Shown here: positions 25,774-35,757 of the stretch, in pieces
Layout: each line of letters starts with the position of its first letter
How positions within the stretch are numbered: position 1 is the first letter of the stretch
Source of the DNA: Gordonia sp. ABSL11-1
GTDB taxonomy: Bacteria; Actinomycetota; Actinomycetes; Mycobacteriales; Mycobacteriaceae
Direction: 5' to 3'
Assembly: GCF_030315685.1 (NCBI RefSeq)
Contig: NZ_JASXSI010000004.1
Location: 124,001-188,000 of the forward strand
Length of the DNA: 64,000 bases
The notes under the pieces: generated by a model
What the model was told of the DNA's origin: nothing
Database searches by the model: none
What the model saw: only the letters and a program-made list of their open reading frames with translations
Made by a program: the position numbers and the translations under genes

Positions 25774-27299
25774 CGGGCGTCGTCCTCAGTGATCGCATCG
25801 ACCTGCGCGTCGATCAGATCACCCGCGGTCTGGACGAGCAGGTCGCGATCCTTGAACTGCGGCTCGAGGTCGACGGTGACCGAGTTGCCCCGGAACAGCA
25901 CCGTGACAAAGGTGTTCAGATTGCGGGCCACCGTCATCTCCGGACGGGGGAACTCGGCGTCGGCGTCGTGGTTGTCGACGGAGATGACCGTGACGCGCTG
26001 TGTCCGTGTCCCGTTGTTCCATTGCCAGAAGATGCGGTTGAAGGTCAGATAGCTCTGGTCGTCGACGACGGTCTGCAGATGTCCGGTGACCCCGTGGGGC
26101 AGTGCGACGGGCTGGGTTTCGCTGATGCGATCCCCGACGAGGTCGTAGACGAATGTGAAGGGGTAGACGTCGAAGCGCAGCGGATACCGGGTCTCGATGG
26201 CGTTGACGACGACCTTGCGTGGCCGTGCGAACTTGTCGAATGCGAGACTCCCCTTGGCCTGGAACAGATCCTGGGTCGTCATGATGGACCCGCGGCCGTA
26301 CAGTCGGGTGATCCAGTCGTACTCGTTCACATCGCCGGCCACCCAGTTGGACGGCACGACGAGCGGAGGCCGCGTGTCGAGGCCCGGTACCTCGGTGTTC
26401 TCGGTCGTCCCGAAGCTCGGGATCGGGATGAAGAACATCCCGACGGCGAACACCACGATCACCCATGCGGGTCGCCCGACTCTCGGCACCGACACGGGGA
26501 TCATGTCGCGGCCGAGTGGCGTCCACGAGTCCTTGTGCCGACGACGATAATCCACGTACAGCCAGGCACTCGCGACGAGCGCGGCACCCACACACGGAAG
26601 GGTCTGATAGACCCAGCCGGGTGCGCTCGGGTGGAAGTGACGCAGGCTGACCAGGGTGATGACCCCGACCGTCGTCGTGATCGCCGCGCCGAACAGCCCG
26701 CGACGCACGGTGCGACCGGTCGCCACCCCGCTCGCCACCGCGCCGAAGGCGATCATCACCCCGCCGGCCGCCCACGGCCCTCCCCCGAGTAGGAGGACTG
26801 CGACGCGGTAGGGCACCGGGAAGATCATCAACAACAGGAACCACGGCCACTTGTAGCGGGCAACCGGCCGCAGGCCGAACACGAGGATGCAGCTGCCGAG
26901 CAGGAACATCCACAGTGCGAGCAGATCCACGTGGGTGGTGAGATAGGACGTTGCGTACCGCAGGTTCATGACCGTGAACGTCAGCGAGACGATCAACACG
27001 ACGATCCCGACGATGACGTCGGTCTGGCGGTCGCGGATCGGGAGCTCATCACCCCGCCGCCACGACGTGCCGATCGCCGCGATGACGACGAGCAGGATGA
27101 CCGCGGGAAGATAGGCGATCGCGGTCTGCGCCCGCATCTCGATAGCCAACGCGCCCAGGGTCGGCCAGAACGCCACGATCGTCGCGTCCAGCACCAGCAG
27201 CCACCGCAGAGCGATCTGTGCCGACGTGTTGCCCGACAACCGCTCTCGGAAGCCGGGACCGCGTGCCGCCGGGGCGGGCGCGATGTCGGTCACCGTCAT
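25770..27299 (-). CDS. polytopic membrane protein of the polysaccharide operon
   Basis: The 509-residue protein has about nine hydrophobic segments up to residue 310 and a C-terminal extracytoplasmic domain of about 190 residues (from VPSNWVAGDVNEYDW). A central stretch, FGLRPVARYKWPWFLLLMIFPVPYR, resembles the PLP-containing helix of exosortases, and the tail has an EpsI-like layout, but the catalytic Cys of exosortases is not visible. I do not recognise a firm family. The ATG at 27299 overlaps the BcsB-like gene by 4 bp. It probably acts in polymer export, modification or anchoring. Confidence 0.65.
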   Translation of the reverse strand: MTVTDIAPAPAARGPGFRERLSGNTSAQIALRWLLVLDATIVAFWPTLGALAIEMRAQTAIAYLPAVILLVVIAAIGTSWRRGDELPIRDRQTDVIVGIVVLIVSLTFTVMNLRYATSYLTTHVDLLALWMFLLGSCILVFGLRPVARYKWPWFLLLMIFPVPYRVAVLLLGGGPWAAGGVMIAFGAVASGVATGRTVRRGLFGAAITTTVGVITLVSLRHFHPSAPGWVYQTLPCVGAALVASAWLYVDYRRRHKDSWTPLGRDMIPVSVPRVGRPAWVIVVFAVGMFFIPIPSFGTTENTEVPGLDTRPPLVVPSNWVAGDVNEYDWITRLYGRGSIMTTQDLFQAKGSLAFDKFARPRKVVVNAIETRYPLRFDVYPFTFVYDLVGDRISETQPVALPHGVTGHLQTVVDDQSYLTFNRIFWQWNNGTRTQRVTVISVDNHDADAEFPRPEMTVARNLNTFVTVLFRGNSVTVDLEPQFKDRDLLVQTAGDLIDAQVDAITEDDAR

Positions 27300-29254
27300 C
27301 CGGCGGCCGACCGCTCGCGACGTCGCCGCACGAGCAGCGTGCCGCCGATCACCGCGCCGACCAGGATCGCGGCACCGACGAGGACGCCGACGACGGTGCC
27401 CCACGAACCCGTCGACCTGGTGTCCTCGCTCTCCGGGTTGATCGCTGTCGAGTTCACCGCGACGGGGTCGTTGCCGGCGATCTTCATGACCGCGTCACCG
27501 TCGACCTCGCCCCATCGCTGATCGGTGGACAGATAGTCGAGCAGCGAGTCGAGATCGCCGGAGTCGTTCGTGGAGGTGGCGACCAGCACACTGCGGTCAC
27601 CCGATCGGGTCACCTCGAGCGCCCCGAAACTGATCCCCGGGTCCAGGGTCACCGACGACGACCCGCCGCCCGGCGAGACGACGCTGAGCTTGCGGCCATC
27701 CGCACGCAACGGCAGGTCCAGTGACGGCAAACCCGTCCCGTCCGCCGAGATCAGGATCGCGGGTTGATCGGACGACGAGGCGGAATCCATCGACACCACG
27801 TCGAGACCGAGCGGCACCGCCGACATCCCCTGCAGACCGGCGGCGATCGACACCGCCCGCGACACGTCCCCGACGTCGCCCTTCGTCCACGCGAGCTGGG
27901 TGCGCGGCATCAGCGACTGCGGCAACGACTGGAAACCCTGCGGCTGCGGCGGATCGGCCGCCGCCTCGGAGCGGACCTCTCCGGACGAGCTGAGGCTGAG
28001 CGTGCTGCGGTACCCGTTGCCGCAGCCCTCACTCAGATCACCGCGCTGCAGCACCAGGGAGATCGGGGTGTAGCGGCGGACGACGTCGTCGGGGATGTCG
28101 ACCCACTGGTTGTACGACCCGGACTCATCGGTCGGGATCGTCGCTATCGTGCGGTCACCGGAACGGACGGCGACGAGACCGTCGCTGTCGCGGGGGCCCG
28201 GGCTGTACGAGCCCGAGAGCTGGACGCTGATGCTCTTCGACGGGCGGCCGAGGCGCGTCTGGTCGATACCGAAGTCGATCGTCGGCCACGACGCCGACGT
28301 CACCGACTGGTCGCCGATGCCCAGGTCGCCGAGTGTCTGCACCGACGGTGCGATCTGCGGCGCGTTGTGCAGCGACCCGGCCACGGCGGCCGAACTCAAC
28401 GCGATGGGTGCCATGTTCGACGTGAGGAACTGGGTCTGGGTGACGAGTTCGTCGGCCGAGCCGCCGATGACGAGATATGCCGACCCGTCATCGGACTGTA
28501 GCGACAGACCGGGATTCGCCTGGGTGTTGATGACGATCTGGCGCTCGAGCGGTCCCGGCACGGTCGGCGGCGTCATGTTCGAGCGTGGCAGCGCCACGGT
28601 CCGGATCGGGACCTGCGCGGCACCGTAATTCGCGACGACGGCGGTCGCGAGGTTGACCGCAGCGGCACCCTCGGCCTGCTGCACGTCGTCGGGGATGTAG
28701 ATCGTGAGACCGCGCAGAATCGGCGGCAGGAACTCGGCCACCGAATCCGGGATCGCCTCGCGGCCGGTATAGGACACGGTCGCATTCACCATTCGGAATG
28801 CGTTCTCGGGATCGAACTGGCACAACCCCTCGACCCGGAGATACGCCCGCAGAACGATATCCGCGCCATTCTGGTCGACTCGTAGTCCGCGCAGCGGTAA
28901 TTCGATCGGCGAATTGGGTTCCGGATTGATCGGCGTCCGCGAGATCAGCCTTTCGTCCTGCAAGACGTCGACGCTGCCCCCGGTCACGAACGCCGGCAGC
29001 TCGGTCAGGCCGCGCAACACCGATGGCGTGAGATTCTGCGGCACGGGCAAACTCATGCTGACCTCGCCCTGCTGACCAGGAAAGGAGATCGTCGACGACG
29101 ATCCGAGATCCTGCAGGCTCATCGGCGGCGGCGGATCTCCCGGGGCGGCCGCGGACGGTGCTGCGAAACCGATGAGGGACGCGATCACCGCCGCGACGAG
29201 GATGACGACCGAAACCCTACGGCTTCCACAGCGAGAACTCTGGCGCACAACCAT
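27296..29254 (-). CDS. BcsB-like exported membrane-anchored protein
   Basis: The 652-residue protein has a signal peptide (about residues 17-41, ending PSAAAPGD), a large beta-rich extracytoplasmic part and a single C-terminal membrane helix with a basic tail (GVLVGAAILVGAVIGG then RRRRER). A DGAYL-like element, STLSLSS and two flavodoxin-like halves fit the BcsB co-subunit of cellulose synthase, which docks on the synthase to guide the polymer. It is first in the operon. Actinobacterial cells lack a BcsC-type outer membrane porin gene here. Confidence 0.7.
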   Translation of the reverse strand: MVVRQSSRCGSRRVSVVILVAAVIASLIGFAAPSAAAPGDPPPPMSLQDLGSSSTISFPGQQGEVSMSLPVPQNLTPSVLRGLTELPAFVTGGSVDVLQDERLISRTPINPEPNSPIELPLRGLRVDQNGADIVLRAYLRVEGLCQFDPENAFRMVNATVSYTGREAIPDSVAEFLPPILRGLTIYIPDDVQQAEGAAAVNLATAVVANYGAAQVPIRTVALPRSNMTPPTVPGPLERQIVINTQANPGLSLQSDDGSAYLVIGGSADELVTQTQFLTSNMAPIALSSAAVAGSLHNAPQIAPSVQTLGDLGIGDQSVTSASWPTIDFGIDQTRLGRPSKSISVQLSGSYSPGPRDSDGLVAVRSGDRTIATIPTDESGSYNQWVDIPDDVVRRYTPISLVLQRGDLSEGCGNGYRSTLSLSSSGEVRSEAAADPPQPQGFQSLPQSLMPRTQLAWTKGDVGDVSRAVSIAAGLQGMSAVPLGLDVVSMDSASSSDQPAILISADGTGLPSLDLPLRADGRKLSVVSPGGGSSSVTLDPGISFGALEVTRSGDRSVLVATSTNDSGDLDSLLDYLSTDQRWGEVDGDAVMKIAGNDPVAVNSTAINPESEDTRSTGSWGTVVGVLVGAAILVGAVIGGTLLVRRRRERSAAG

Positions 29255-29310
29255 CGGGCCCTTTCAGACATGATGCGCGGATACTCGGCGGGACAACATA
29301 CTCCACTGGA

Positions 29311-29323
29311 TCTTTCAGAAAGA
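29311..29323. promoter_or_regulatory. palindrome in the divergent promoter region of the polysaccharide operon
   Basis: TCTTTC-A-GAAAGA is a perfect 6+1+6 palindrome in a low-GC pocket 57 bp upstream of the BcsB-like start. CTTTCAGA recurs at about 29261. A regulator is unknown. The divergent spacer 29255-29514 holds little else apart from a 13-bp tandem repeat. Confidence 0.4.
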
Positions 29324-29416
29324 AACTATCGGAACAACCGGGCGTCGGCATTGCCAATGGACGGAGGTTTGCCGATCGGTGGCGTCGCCGTCGACTTCGG
29401 ACCGCCATCGCACTGG

Positions 29417-29448
29417 GTCTGCGTTGTCCGTCTGCGTTGTCCGTCTGC
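29417..29448. repeat. 13-bp tandem repeat, about 2.5 copies
   Basis: GTCTGCGTTGTCC occurs at 29417-29429 and 29430-29442, and the first six bases again at 29443-29448. It lies about 70 bp upstream of the hydrolase gene. No function is apparent. Confidence 0.7.
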
Positions 29449-29514
29449 TTGTCGTTGTGGGATCGAGTCACAACCGTTTCCTGCCGGCCACGTGTGGTCT
29501 GCGACGATGGCGGG

Positions 29515-30321
29515 GTGTCCAGCGTCATGACAGGTGAGCGTATCGACGGGGGCGTCTACGTCGACCTCGGGGAAAGGCGGATCTGGCATTTCGTCGGCGG
29601 CGAGCCATCCGGCCAGCCGACGGTCCTGCTCCACGGCGCCTTCGGTTCGGCGTCGGCGTGGGGCGCGCAGTTCGCCGACCTCACATCCGCGGGCCTGGCC
29701 ATCCACGCACCCGAGCGCAGCGGACACGGACACTCACCCGACCACCATGGTCCGTTCACGTATTCGGACATGGTGGCCGAGACCATCGCCTACCTCGAGG
29801 AGCAGGTCCAGGGCCCCGCGCACCTGATCGGCTGGAGCGATGGTGCGGTGATCGCGCTGTTGGTGGCCAAATACCGCCCCGACCTCGTCAACCGTGTCGT
29901 CGTGGTGTCGTTCTACGTCAATCGCGCCGATCAGGACGCGGACGAGTTCTTCCGGTTGATCGAGTCGCGGGACAGCGCGACCGTCGATTTCCTGCGCAGC
30001 GGCTACGTCGACATCACGCCTGACGGCCCCGACCACTTCGATGTCGTCTACGACAAGACGGTGTCCATGCTCGCGCACGAGCCGGCCTACGACTACGCGG
30101 AGTTCACCGATGTCGACGTACCGATCCTGCTCGTCGCGGCGGATCGAGGGGTGGCACGTGTCGATCACATCCTCGCGCTGTCGCGTGCACTGCCGCAGGC
30201 GCGTCTCGCCGTCCTGCCGGGCACGCACATCCTGCCCGTCGAGTCACCTGAGCTGTTCAACCCGCTGGTCGTGGCGTTCCTGACGGCCGATCCCCCGAGC
30301 CACTGGGTGCCGCACCCCTGA
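29515..30321 (+). CDS. alpha/beta hydrolase
   Basis: The 268-residue enzyme has the alpha/beta-hydrolase fold: oxyanion-loop LLHGAFGSASAW, nucleophile elbow IGWSDGAVIAL (Ser in GWSDG), a late acid in VAADRG and a catalytic His in LPGTHILP. The substrate is unknown. GTG at 29515 (VSSVMTG) is preferred because GATGGCGGG lies just upstream; ATG at 29527 is an alternative. It is monocistronic. Confidence 0.85.
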   Translation: MSSVMTGERIDGGVYVDLGERRIWHFVGGEPSGQPTVLLHGAFGSASAWGAQFADLTSAGLAIHAPERSGHGHSPDHHGPFTYSDMVAETIAYLEEQVQGPAHLIGWSDGAVIALLVAKYRPDLVNRVVVVSFYVNRADQDADEFFRLIESRDSATVDFLRSGYVDITPDGPDHFDVVYDKTVSMLAHEPAYDYAEFTDVDVPILLVAADRGVARVDHILALSRALPQARLAVLPGTHILPVESPELFNPLVVAFLTADPPSHWVPHP

Positions 30322-30372
30322 GGCGACACCGTCACGGGAAACGGCTCGCCGGGGTCGATCGAGGCCGGCGAC

Positions 30373-31923
30373 TCACGCCGATGCGTGTACGCGCTGCCAC
30401 GCTGCGCGGCGGGCGCCGTCCGGATCGGACTGCACACGGTCGGGGTCGTCGATGATCAGCACGCGACGGGTCTCGGTGTCGTAGACCGGCCAGCCCACAC
30501 CCGGGACACCGCCGGTCGCGAAGGCTCCCCACCGGTCCTGCACGTCGGCGATCACCCGGCCCGTCGACCGCCAGTCGCCCACCGCGAGACCTGCGCCGAT
30601 CGCGGTGCGGTAGGCACCGAACACCGCGAACATCTCCGTCGCATGGGTTGCGCCCATGCCGGTCGCGGCGAGGACACGGGTCCGGAAGTCGTAGCGATAG
30701 ACCCAGGTCGGGGCGACGGCACTGTGTCCTTCGGCGAAGGCCACCATCGGTGCCCAGAACACCGAATCGGCGGTGAGTTGGACGTCGTCGCGCTTACCGC
30801 CCGAATAGAGCGCGCGGATCTCGCGTCGATCCTGCTCGTCGGTCACGCGCAGCAGCGATTTCTCCGCGTCCGGCAGCACGTTCCACAGGCGGGTGAACAG
30901 CTGTCCCTCGTCGTGATTGCTGCCGATGATGAGCGGCACCGGCAACGTCCGGCCCGCCGCGACGACCGCCAGCGGCGCCTCCTGCAGGTACTCACCGTCG
31001 ACGACCGGCCCGAACGGGATCGGGTCGAGACCCTCGACACGCCGGGCGAACGACATGAGCAGGTTGCCTGCGCGGAGGACGTCCTGTGCGGACGACCGGG
31101 CGAGCAGTCGCTGCGCCTCGTCGGAAGGGATCGGGTCGGCATCGGGGTCGACCGCGGTGGGCCGACGATCCGGATCGCGCAGAAAGCGCACGAACTCGTC
31201 GGCGAAGGTGTGCGCGGCGTCGGACGAGATCACGAGTTCGGGGGCGGGACTCTCCGCGATCGCCCGCACGAACAGGCCCTCGGCGGCCGGGGTGCTCAGC
31301 AACGAGATGACCGCCGATCCGCCGGCGCTCTCGCCGAACACGGTGACATTCGCGGGGTCGCCACCGAAAGCAGCGATGTTGCGCTGCACCCACTGCAGTG
31401 CCGCTACCTGGTCCTTGAGCCCCAGATTGGAGTCGAACGGCCGGTCCTCGGTCGCGAACGCTCCGAGGTCCAGATAGCCGAACGGCCCGAAACGGTACTG
31501 CACGGTCACGACGATCACGTCTTGCGACCGGGCCAGGAGCGAACCGTCGTAGAGCGGCGTCGCCGCCGTACCCAGGATGTAGGCGCCACCGTGGATGAAG
31601 ACCATCACCGGTCGCGGTGTGGGAGACGGACGGTCCGGCGCGAAGACGTTCAGGGTGAGGCAGTCCTCCCCCATCGGCTGGTACTTGCCGGGCGCGACCG
31701 CGGTGAACCGCTTCTCCTGGATCGCCGCCTTCGCGAATCGCGTGCAGTCGCGCACGCCAGGCCACGGATGGACCGGCTGCGGGTCTCGAAAGCGGAGCCC
31801 GGCGACCGGCGGCGCCGCGAACGGGATGCCCTTCCAGCTGATCGTGCCGCGCCGGGTGCGCTTGCCCGGGGAACCCTCGACGATGCCATCGGCGGTGGTA
31901 ACCCTGCTATCGATCGATGTCAT
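30373..31923 (-). CDS. type B carboxylesterase
   Basis: The 516-residue enzyme shows the carboxylesterase/cholinesterase signature: EDCLTLNVFAP, oxyanion FIHGGAYILG, and nucleophile GESAGGSAV. The catalytic Glu and His should be near residues 315 and 425 (SNHDEGQLF; ATHATEM). It hydrolyses carboxyl esters; no signal peptide is visible, so it is cytosolic. ATG at 31923 (MTSIDSRV) was chosen over a GTG seven codons upstream. It is convergent with the alpha/beta hydrolase. Confidence 0.88.
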   Translation of the reverse strand: MTSIDSRVTTADGIVEGSPGKRTRRGTISWKGIPFAAPPVAGLRFRDPQPVHPWPGVRDCTRFAKAAIQEKRFTAVAPGKYQPMGEDCLTLNVFAPDRPSPTPRPVMVFIHGGAYILGTAATPLYDGSLLARSQDVIVVTVQYRFGPFGYLDLGAFATEDRPFDSNLGLKDQVAALQWVQRNIAAFGGDPANVTVFGESAGGSAVISLLSTPAAEGLFVRAIAESPAPELVISSDAAHTFADEFVRFLRDPDRRPTAVDPDADPIPSDEAQRLLARSSAQDVLRAGNLLMSFARRVEGLDPIPFGPVVDGEYLQEAPLAVVAAGRTLPVPLIIGSNHDEGQLFTRLWNVLPDAEKSLLRVTDEQDRREIRALYSGGKRDDVQLTADSVFWAPMVAFAEGHSAVAPTWVYRYDFRTRVLAATGMGATHATEMFAVFGAYRTAIGAGLAVGDWRSTGRVIADVQDRWGAFATGGVPGVGWPVYDTETRRVLIIDDPDRVQSDPDGARRAAWQRVHASA

Positions 31924-32021
31924 GTCACCCAACATAGTGGACACGCCGTGAACACCGCCGGAGGCCCGTGACGACCGTCACATGCCCGGCGCCGACGGCG
32001 ACCTCAGAAATGCCGAATCGA

Positions 32022-32795
32022 TCAGCGGCGCTGCGCCGCCGACGACACGACCACCCCCGCGTCGGTGAGCGCCGCGCGGACCGCGCGCGCATGCTCGACC
32101 GCTCCCGGGGTGTCGCCGTGGAGGCAGATCGATTCCGCCGACACCTCCACGCGTGACCCGTCGATCGCGATGACCTCACCGCGCTCGACCAACGTGACGA
32201 CCCTTCGAGCAATCTCCGCGGCGTCGGTCAGGACAGCATCCGGCTCCGACCGCGGCACCAACGACCCGTCCGGGCGATAGGCGCGGTCCGCGAACGCCTC
32301 GGTGATCACCGCGACGCCGCGCTCCTCCGCGCGACGCAACGAGAGCGACCCGGGCAGGCCCATCAACGGCAGCGAGCCACCGAGTTCGACGATGGCCTCG
32401 ACGACGGCGTCGGCCTGCCGCTCGTGCGAGACGATCGAGTTATACAGCGCCCCATGCGGTTTCACGTACTCGACACTCGATCCGACCGATCTCGCGATCG
32501 CGTCGAGCGCACCGATCTGATAAAGGATGTCGGCCGTCAGCTGCGCCGGTTCGACGTCCATGAACCGTCGGCCGAATCCTTCCCGGTCGGGATAGGAGAC
32601 CTGGGCCCCGATACGAACACCTGCCGCGACGGCCGCGCGGCACGTGGCGACCAGTTCGAGGGGTGTACCGGCATGGAAGCCGCAGGCAACGTTCGCACTG
32701 GTGACGACCGCGACCATGGCCTCGTCGTCGCCCACGCCCTCCCCGAGATCGGCGTTGAGGTCGACCTTCGGACCCGCGGGCGATGAGTTCGACAT
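32022..32795 (-). CDS. pxpA: 5-oxoprolinase subunit A (LamB/YcsF family)
   Basis: The 257-residue protein carries the family landmarks VDLNADLGEG at the start, ANVACGFHAG, QVSYPDREGFGRR, VKPHGALYN, EAFADRAYRPDGSLVPR and LHGDTPGAV. PxpA works with PxpB and PxpC in ATP-dependent 5-oxoproline cleavage. Neither partner is in the window. It lies alone between the esterase and rlmB on the same strand. Confidence 0.92.
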   Translation of the reverse strand: MSNSSPAGPKVDLNADLGEGVGDDEAMVAVVTSANVACGFHAGTPLELVATCRAAVAAGVRIGAQVSYPDREGFGRRFMDVEPAQLTADILYQIGALDAIARSVGSSVEYVKPHGALYNSIVSHERQADAVVEAIVELGGSLPLMGLPGSLSLRRAEERGVAVITEAFADRAYRPDGSLVPRSEPDAVLTDAAEIARRVVTLVERGEVIAIDGSRVEVSAESICLHGDTPGAVEHARAVRAALTDAGVVVSSAAQRR

Positions 32796-32872
32796 GGAGC
32801 CGAGTCTAGTGAGGCGTCACCCGGTTGCCGCCGGCGTGATCTGGCTTGCCGTCGGCGAGATCGGCGTTGCCG

Positions 32873-33826
32873 TCAGCGCCGACGCTGGCGGGCGAACTCC
32901 GCGAGCACGACGCCCGCCGCAACCGAGGCGTTGAGACTCTCGACGTTTCCGGCCATGGGGATCGACAGGATCGAGTCACAGGTCTCACGGACCAGGCGCG
33001 ACAGCCCCTTGCCTTCGGAGCCGACGACGATGACCGTCGGCCCGGTGCCGTCGTAGTCGTCGAGCGTGACATCGCCCCCGGTGTCGAGTCCGACGAGCTG
33101 AGCCCCCGACTCGGCCCAATCCTTCAGCGTGCGAGTCAGATTCGATGCCTGCGCGACCGGTAGTCGAGCGGCCGCACCGGCGCTGGTCCGCCACGCCACC
33201 GCGGTGACACTCGCGCTACGACGCTGCGGGATCACCACGCCGTGCCCACCGAACGCCGCGACCGAGCGGATGACCGCGCCGAGGTTGCGGGGATCGGTGA
33301 TGTTGTCGAGCGCCACCAGCAGTGGCGGTGTGCCGCTGTCGATGGCCGCGCGCATCAGGTCGTCCGGGTGGGCGTACTGATACTCCGGGACCTGGAGGGC
33401 GATGCCCTGATGCAGACCGTTCGACGACAACCGGTCGAGTTCCGGTTTACCGACCTCGAGGATGGACACACCGGTGTCTCCGGCGAACTTGACCGCCTCG
33501 GCGACACGCTCGTCGGGTTCGGAGTTCGTCGCGATGTAGAGGGCGGTCGCCGGGACGCCCGCACGCAGGCACTCCAGCACCGGATTGCGACCGAGGACGT
33601 ACTCGGGCCCGTCGTCCTTGCGGCGGTTGCCCCCACCACGACCGGCCACCGACTTCGCCGCGGCCTTGGCACGCTTGTGCGCCGGATGGTACGGACGATC
33701 GACAGCCTTGGGCGTTGCGCCACGGCCCTCGAGACCGCGTCGTCGCTGACCGCCGGAACCGACGGTCTGCCCCTTCTTGCTGCCCGTCTTACGGACCGCG
33801 CCCTTACGTTTCGAGTTACCGGCCAT
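32873..33826 (-). CDS. rlmB: 23S rRNA (guanosine-2'-O-)-methyltransferase (SpoU family)
   Basis: The 317-residue protein has a basic, disordered N-terminal extension (about 75 residues rich in Lys/Arg/Gly), an L30e-like substrate domain and the SPOUT motifs [26 protein letters not shown] and [19 protein letters not shown]. It should methylate G2251 of 23S rRNA. It starts one base after the cysS stop codon and matches Rv3579c by order. Confidence 0.93.
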   Translation of the reverse strand: MAGNSKRKGAVRKTGSKKGQTVGSGGQRRRGLEGRGATPKAVDRPYHPAHKRAKAAAKSVAGRGGGNRRKDDGPEYVLGRNPVLECLRAGVPATALYIATNSEPDERVAEAVKFAGDTGVSILEVGKPELDRLSSNGLHQGIALQVPEYQYAHPDDLMRAAIDSGTPPLLVALDNITDPRNLGAVIRSVAAFGGHGVVIPQRRSASVTAVAWRTSAGAAARLPVAQASNLTRTLKDWAESGAQLVGLDTGGDVTLDDYDGTGPTVIVVGSEGKGLSRLVRETCDSILSIPMAGNVESLNASVAAGVVLAEFARQRRR

Positions 33827-33827
33827 G

Positions 33828-35222
33828 TCAGGAGGTTCCCTTCAGCGACCACTGCGCACCATCGGGGGTATCGGTGACCTCGATGCCCGCCTCGGCGAGC
33901 CGGTCCCGCACCGCATCCGCGGTGGCCCAGTCCTTGTCGGCGCGCGCCTGCGCGCGCCGCTGCAATTCGGCGCGCACGAGCACGTCCAGTGCTGTGGTGG
34001 CGGCGGACTCGTCGGCGCCCTCGTCGACCCAATGTGCGTCGAGCGGATCGACACCGAGGATGCCCATCATCGCCCGCACCGACGACGCCGCCGCGAGCGC
34101 ACCGGTCCCGTCCCCGGACTCGAGGGCCGTATTGCCCTGTCGCACAGCGTTGTGCACCGCGGCCAGGGCTGCGGGGACCCCCAGGTCGTCGTCGAGGGCG
34201 ACGGCGAACTCATCCGGGATGTCGCCGACCGGGACGTCGCCGACGCGCGCGGACACCCGGGCCACGAAGGACTCGACCCGACGGTAACCGGCAGCGGCCT
34301 CGGTGAGCGCACCGTCTGAGTACTCCAGCATCGATCGGTAATGGGCGCTGCCGAGGTAATAGCGCAGTTCGACGGCCCGCACACGTTGCAGCATCGCCGG
34401 GATCGACACGACGTTGCCGAGCGACTTGCTCATCTTCTCCCCGCCCATGGTCACCCAGCCGTTGTGTAACCAGTAGCGCGCGAACGGATCTCCGGCGCCG
34501 TGCGCCTGCGCGATCTCGTTCTCGTGATGCGGGAAGATGAGATCCATTCCGCCACAGTGGATATCGAACTCGGGACCGAGCAGTGACGTGGCCATCGCCG
34601 AGCATTCCAGGTGCCAGCCGGGGCGGCCGGGGCCCCATGGCGTGGGCCACGACGGCTCGTCGGGTTTGGCCGCCTTCCACAGCGTGAAGTCGCGGGCGTC
34701 CCGCTTGCCGGTGCCTGCACTCTCGCCCTGGTGCACGTCGTCGAGACGATGCCCCGACAACGCGCCGTAGTCGGGCAGGCTGAGCACGTCGAAGTAGACG
34801 TTCCCGTCGGACGCATAGGCGTGACCGCGCTCGATCAGCCGTTCCATGTACTCGACCATCTGCGTGATGAACCCGGTGGCCCGCGGCTCACCCGACGGCG
34901 GCAGCACGCCGAGCGCGTCGTAGGCCGTGTCGAAGGCGCGCTCGTGCGTGGCGGCCCACTCCCACCAAGGCCGGCCGGCCTCCTCGGCTTTGCGGAGGAT
35001 CTTGTCCTCGATGTCGGTGACGTTGCGGACGAACAGGACGTCGAGGCCCTTGTGTTCGAGCCAGCGGCGCAGCACGTCGAAGGCGATGCCGCTGCGGACG
35101 TGGCCGATGTGTGGGACACCCTGGACGGTCGCGCCACACAGGTACACCGAAGCGTGTCCGGGGTGCAGCGGGACGAAGTCGCGCACCTCTCGGGTAGCGG
35201 TGTCAAACAGGCGCAAGGTCAC
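33828..35222 (-). CDS. cysS: cysteinyl-tRNA synthetase
   Basis: The 464-residue class I synthetase has the zinc-ligand Cys in YLCGATVQG, the signature HIGH ([10 protein letters not shown]), other zinc ligands in GWHLECSAM and FPHHENE, and KMSKS ([11 protein letters not shown]). It charges tRNA-Cys. GTG at 35222 gives the usual TLRLFDT start, with AGGAT upstream. It is part of the conserved order ispD-ispF-cysS-rlmB. Mycothiol synthesis uses a paralogue, MshC, from which this is told apart by its length and C-terminal domain. Confidence 0.96.
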   Translation of the reverse strand: MTLRLFDTATREVRDFVPLHPGHASVYLCGATVQGVPHIGHVRSGIAFDVLRRWLEHKGLDVLFVRNVTDIEDKILRKAEEAGRPWWEWAATHERAFDTAYDALGVLPPSGEPRATGFITQMVEYMERLIERGHAYASDGNVYFDVLSLPDYGALSGHRLDDVHQGESAGTGKRDARDFTLWKAAKPDEPSWPTPWGPGRPGWHLECSAMATSLLGPEFDIHCGGMDLIFPHHENEIAQAHGAGDPFARYWLHNGWVTMGGEKMSKSLGNVVSIPAMLQRVRAVELRYYLGSAHYRSMLEYSDGALTEAAAGYRRVESFVARVSARVGDVPVGDIPDEFAVALDDDLGVPAALAAVHNAVRQGNTALESGDGTGALAAASSVRAMMGILGVDPLDAHWVDEGADESAATTALDVLVRAELQRRAQARADKDWATADAVRDRLAEAGIEVTDTPDGAQWSLKGTS

Positions 35223-35277
35223 GACGAGCAATCCTACCTGGTCAGATTCGCCATCCGGGACCCGACGGCCGTCCCCG

Positions 35278-35736
35278 TCAGCCGAGCAGTGCGGTCGCGA
35301 TGGCGGCCACGCCCTCGCCCCGGCCGGTCATCCCCAGTCCGTCGGTGGTCGTCGCCGAAACCGACACCGGCGCGCCGAGCGCAGCACCGAGCACCTGCTG
35401 GGCTTCTTCGCGGCGTGGACCGATCTTGGGCCGGTTGCCGATCACCTGCACCGCGGCGTTGACGATCGTGAGTCCCTGGGCGGTGACCAGTTCGCGGACG
35501 TGTTCGAGCATGGCGACGCCGGAGACGCCCTCCCATTCGGGACGTCCGGTTCCGAACACGGATCCGACGTCGCCGAGGCCGGCGGCCGAGAGCACCGCGT
35601 CACAGAGGGCGTGGGCGCCGACGTCACCGTCGGAATGGCCTTCACACCCGGGCGCGTCGGGGAAGTGCAGACCGACCATCCAGCACGATGTGCCGCCGAC
35701 GACGCGGTGTGCGTCGCTGCCGATGCCGACTCTCAT
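35278..35736 (-). CDS. ispF: 2-C-methyl-D-erythritol 2,4-cyclodiphosphate synthase
   Basis: The 152-residue enzyme of the MEP isoprenoid pathway converts CDP-ME-2-phosphate to MEcPP with release of CMP. Metal ligands are in IGSDAHRV (Asp8, His10) and the hallmark segments [14 protein letters not shown] and [15 protein letters not shown] are present. It follows ispD in the same direction with a 60-bp gap occupied by a dispersed repeat. Confidence 0.97.
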   Translation of the reverse strand: MRVGIGSDAHRVVGGTSCWMVGLHFPDAPGCEGHSDGDVGAHALCDAVLSAAGLGDVGSVFGTGRPEWEGVSGVAMLEHVRELVTAQGLTIVNAAVQVIGNRPKIGPRREEAQQVLGAALGAPVSVSATTTDGLGMTGRGEGVAAIATALLG

Positions 35737-35757
35737 GGGTGCGCTCCTGGGGCGGGT

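Noticed and set aside
24334..26052. 572-residue open frame on the plus strand opposite the synthase gene
   Set aside because: It is the mirror of a GT2 with clear catalytic motifs and shows only charged, Arg/Asp/His-rich sequence.
29417..29448. possible CRISPR-like repeat
   Set aside because: Only 2.5 direct copies of 13 bp without spacers and no cas genes.
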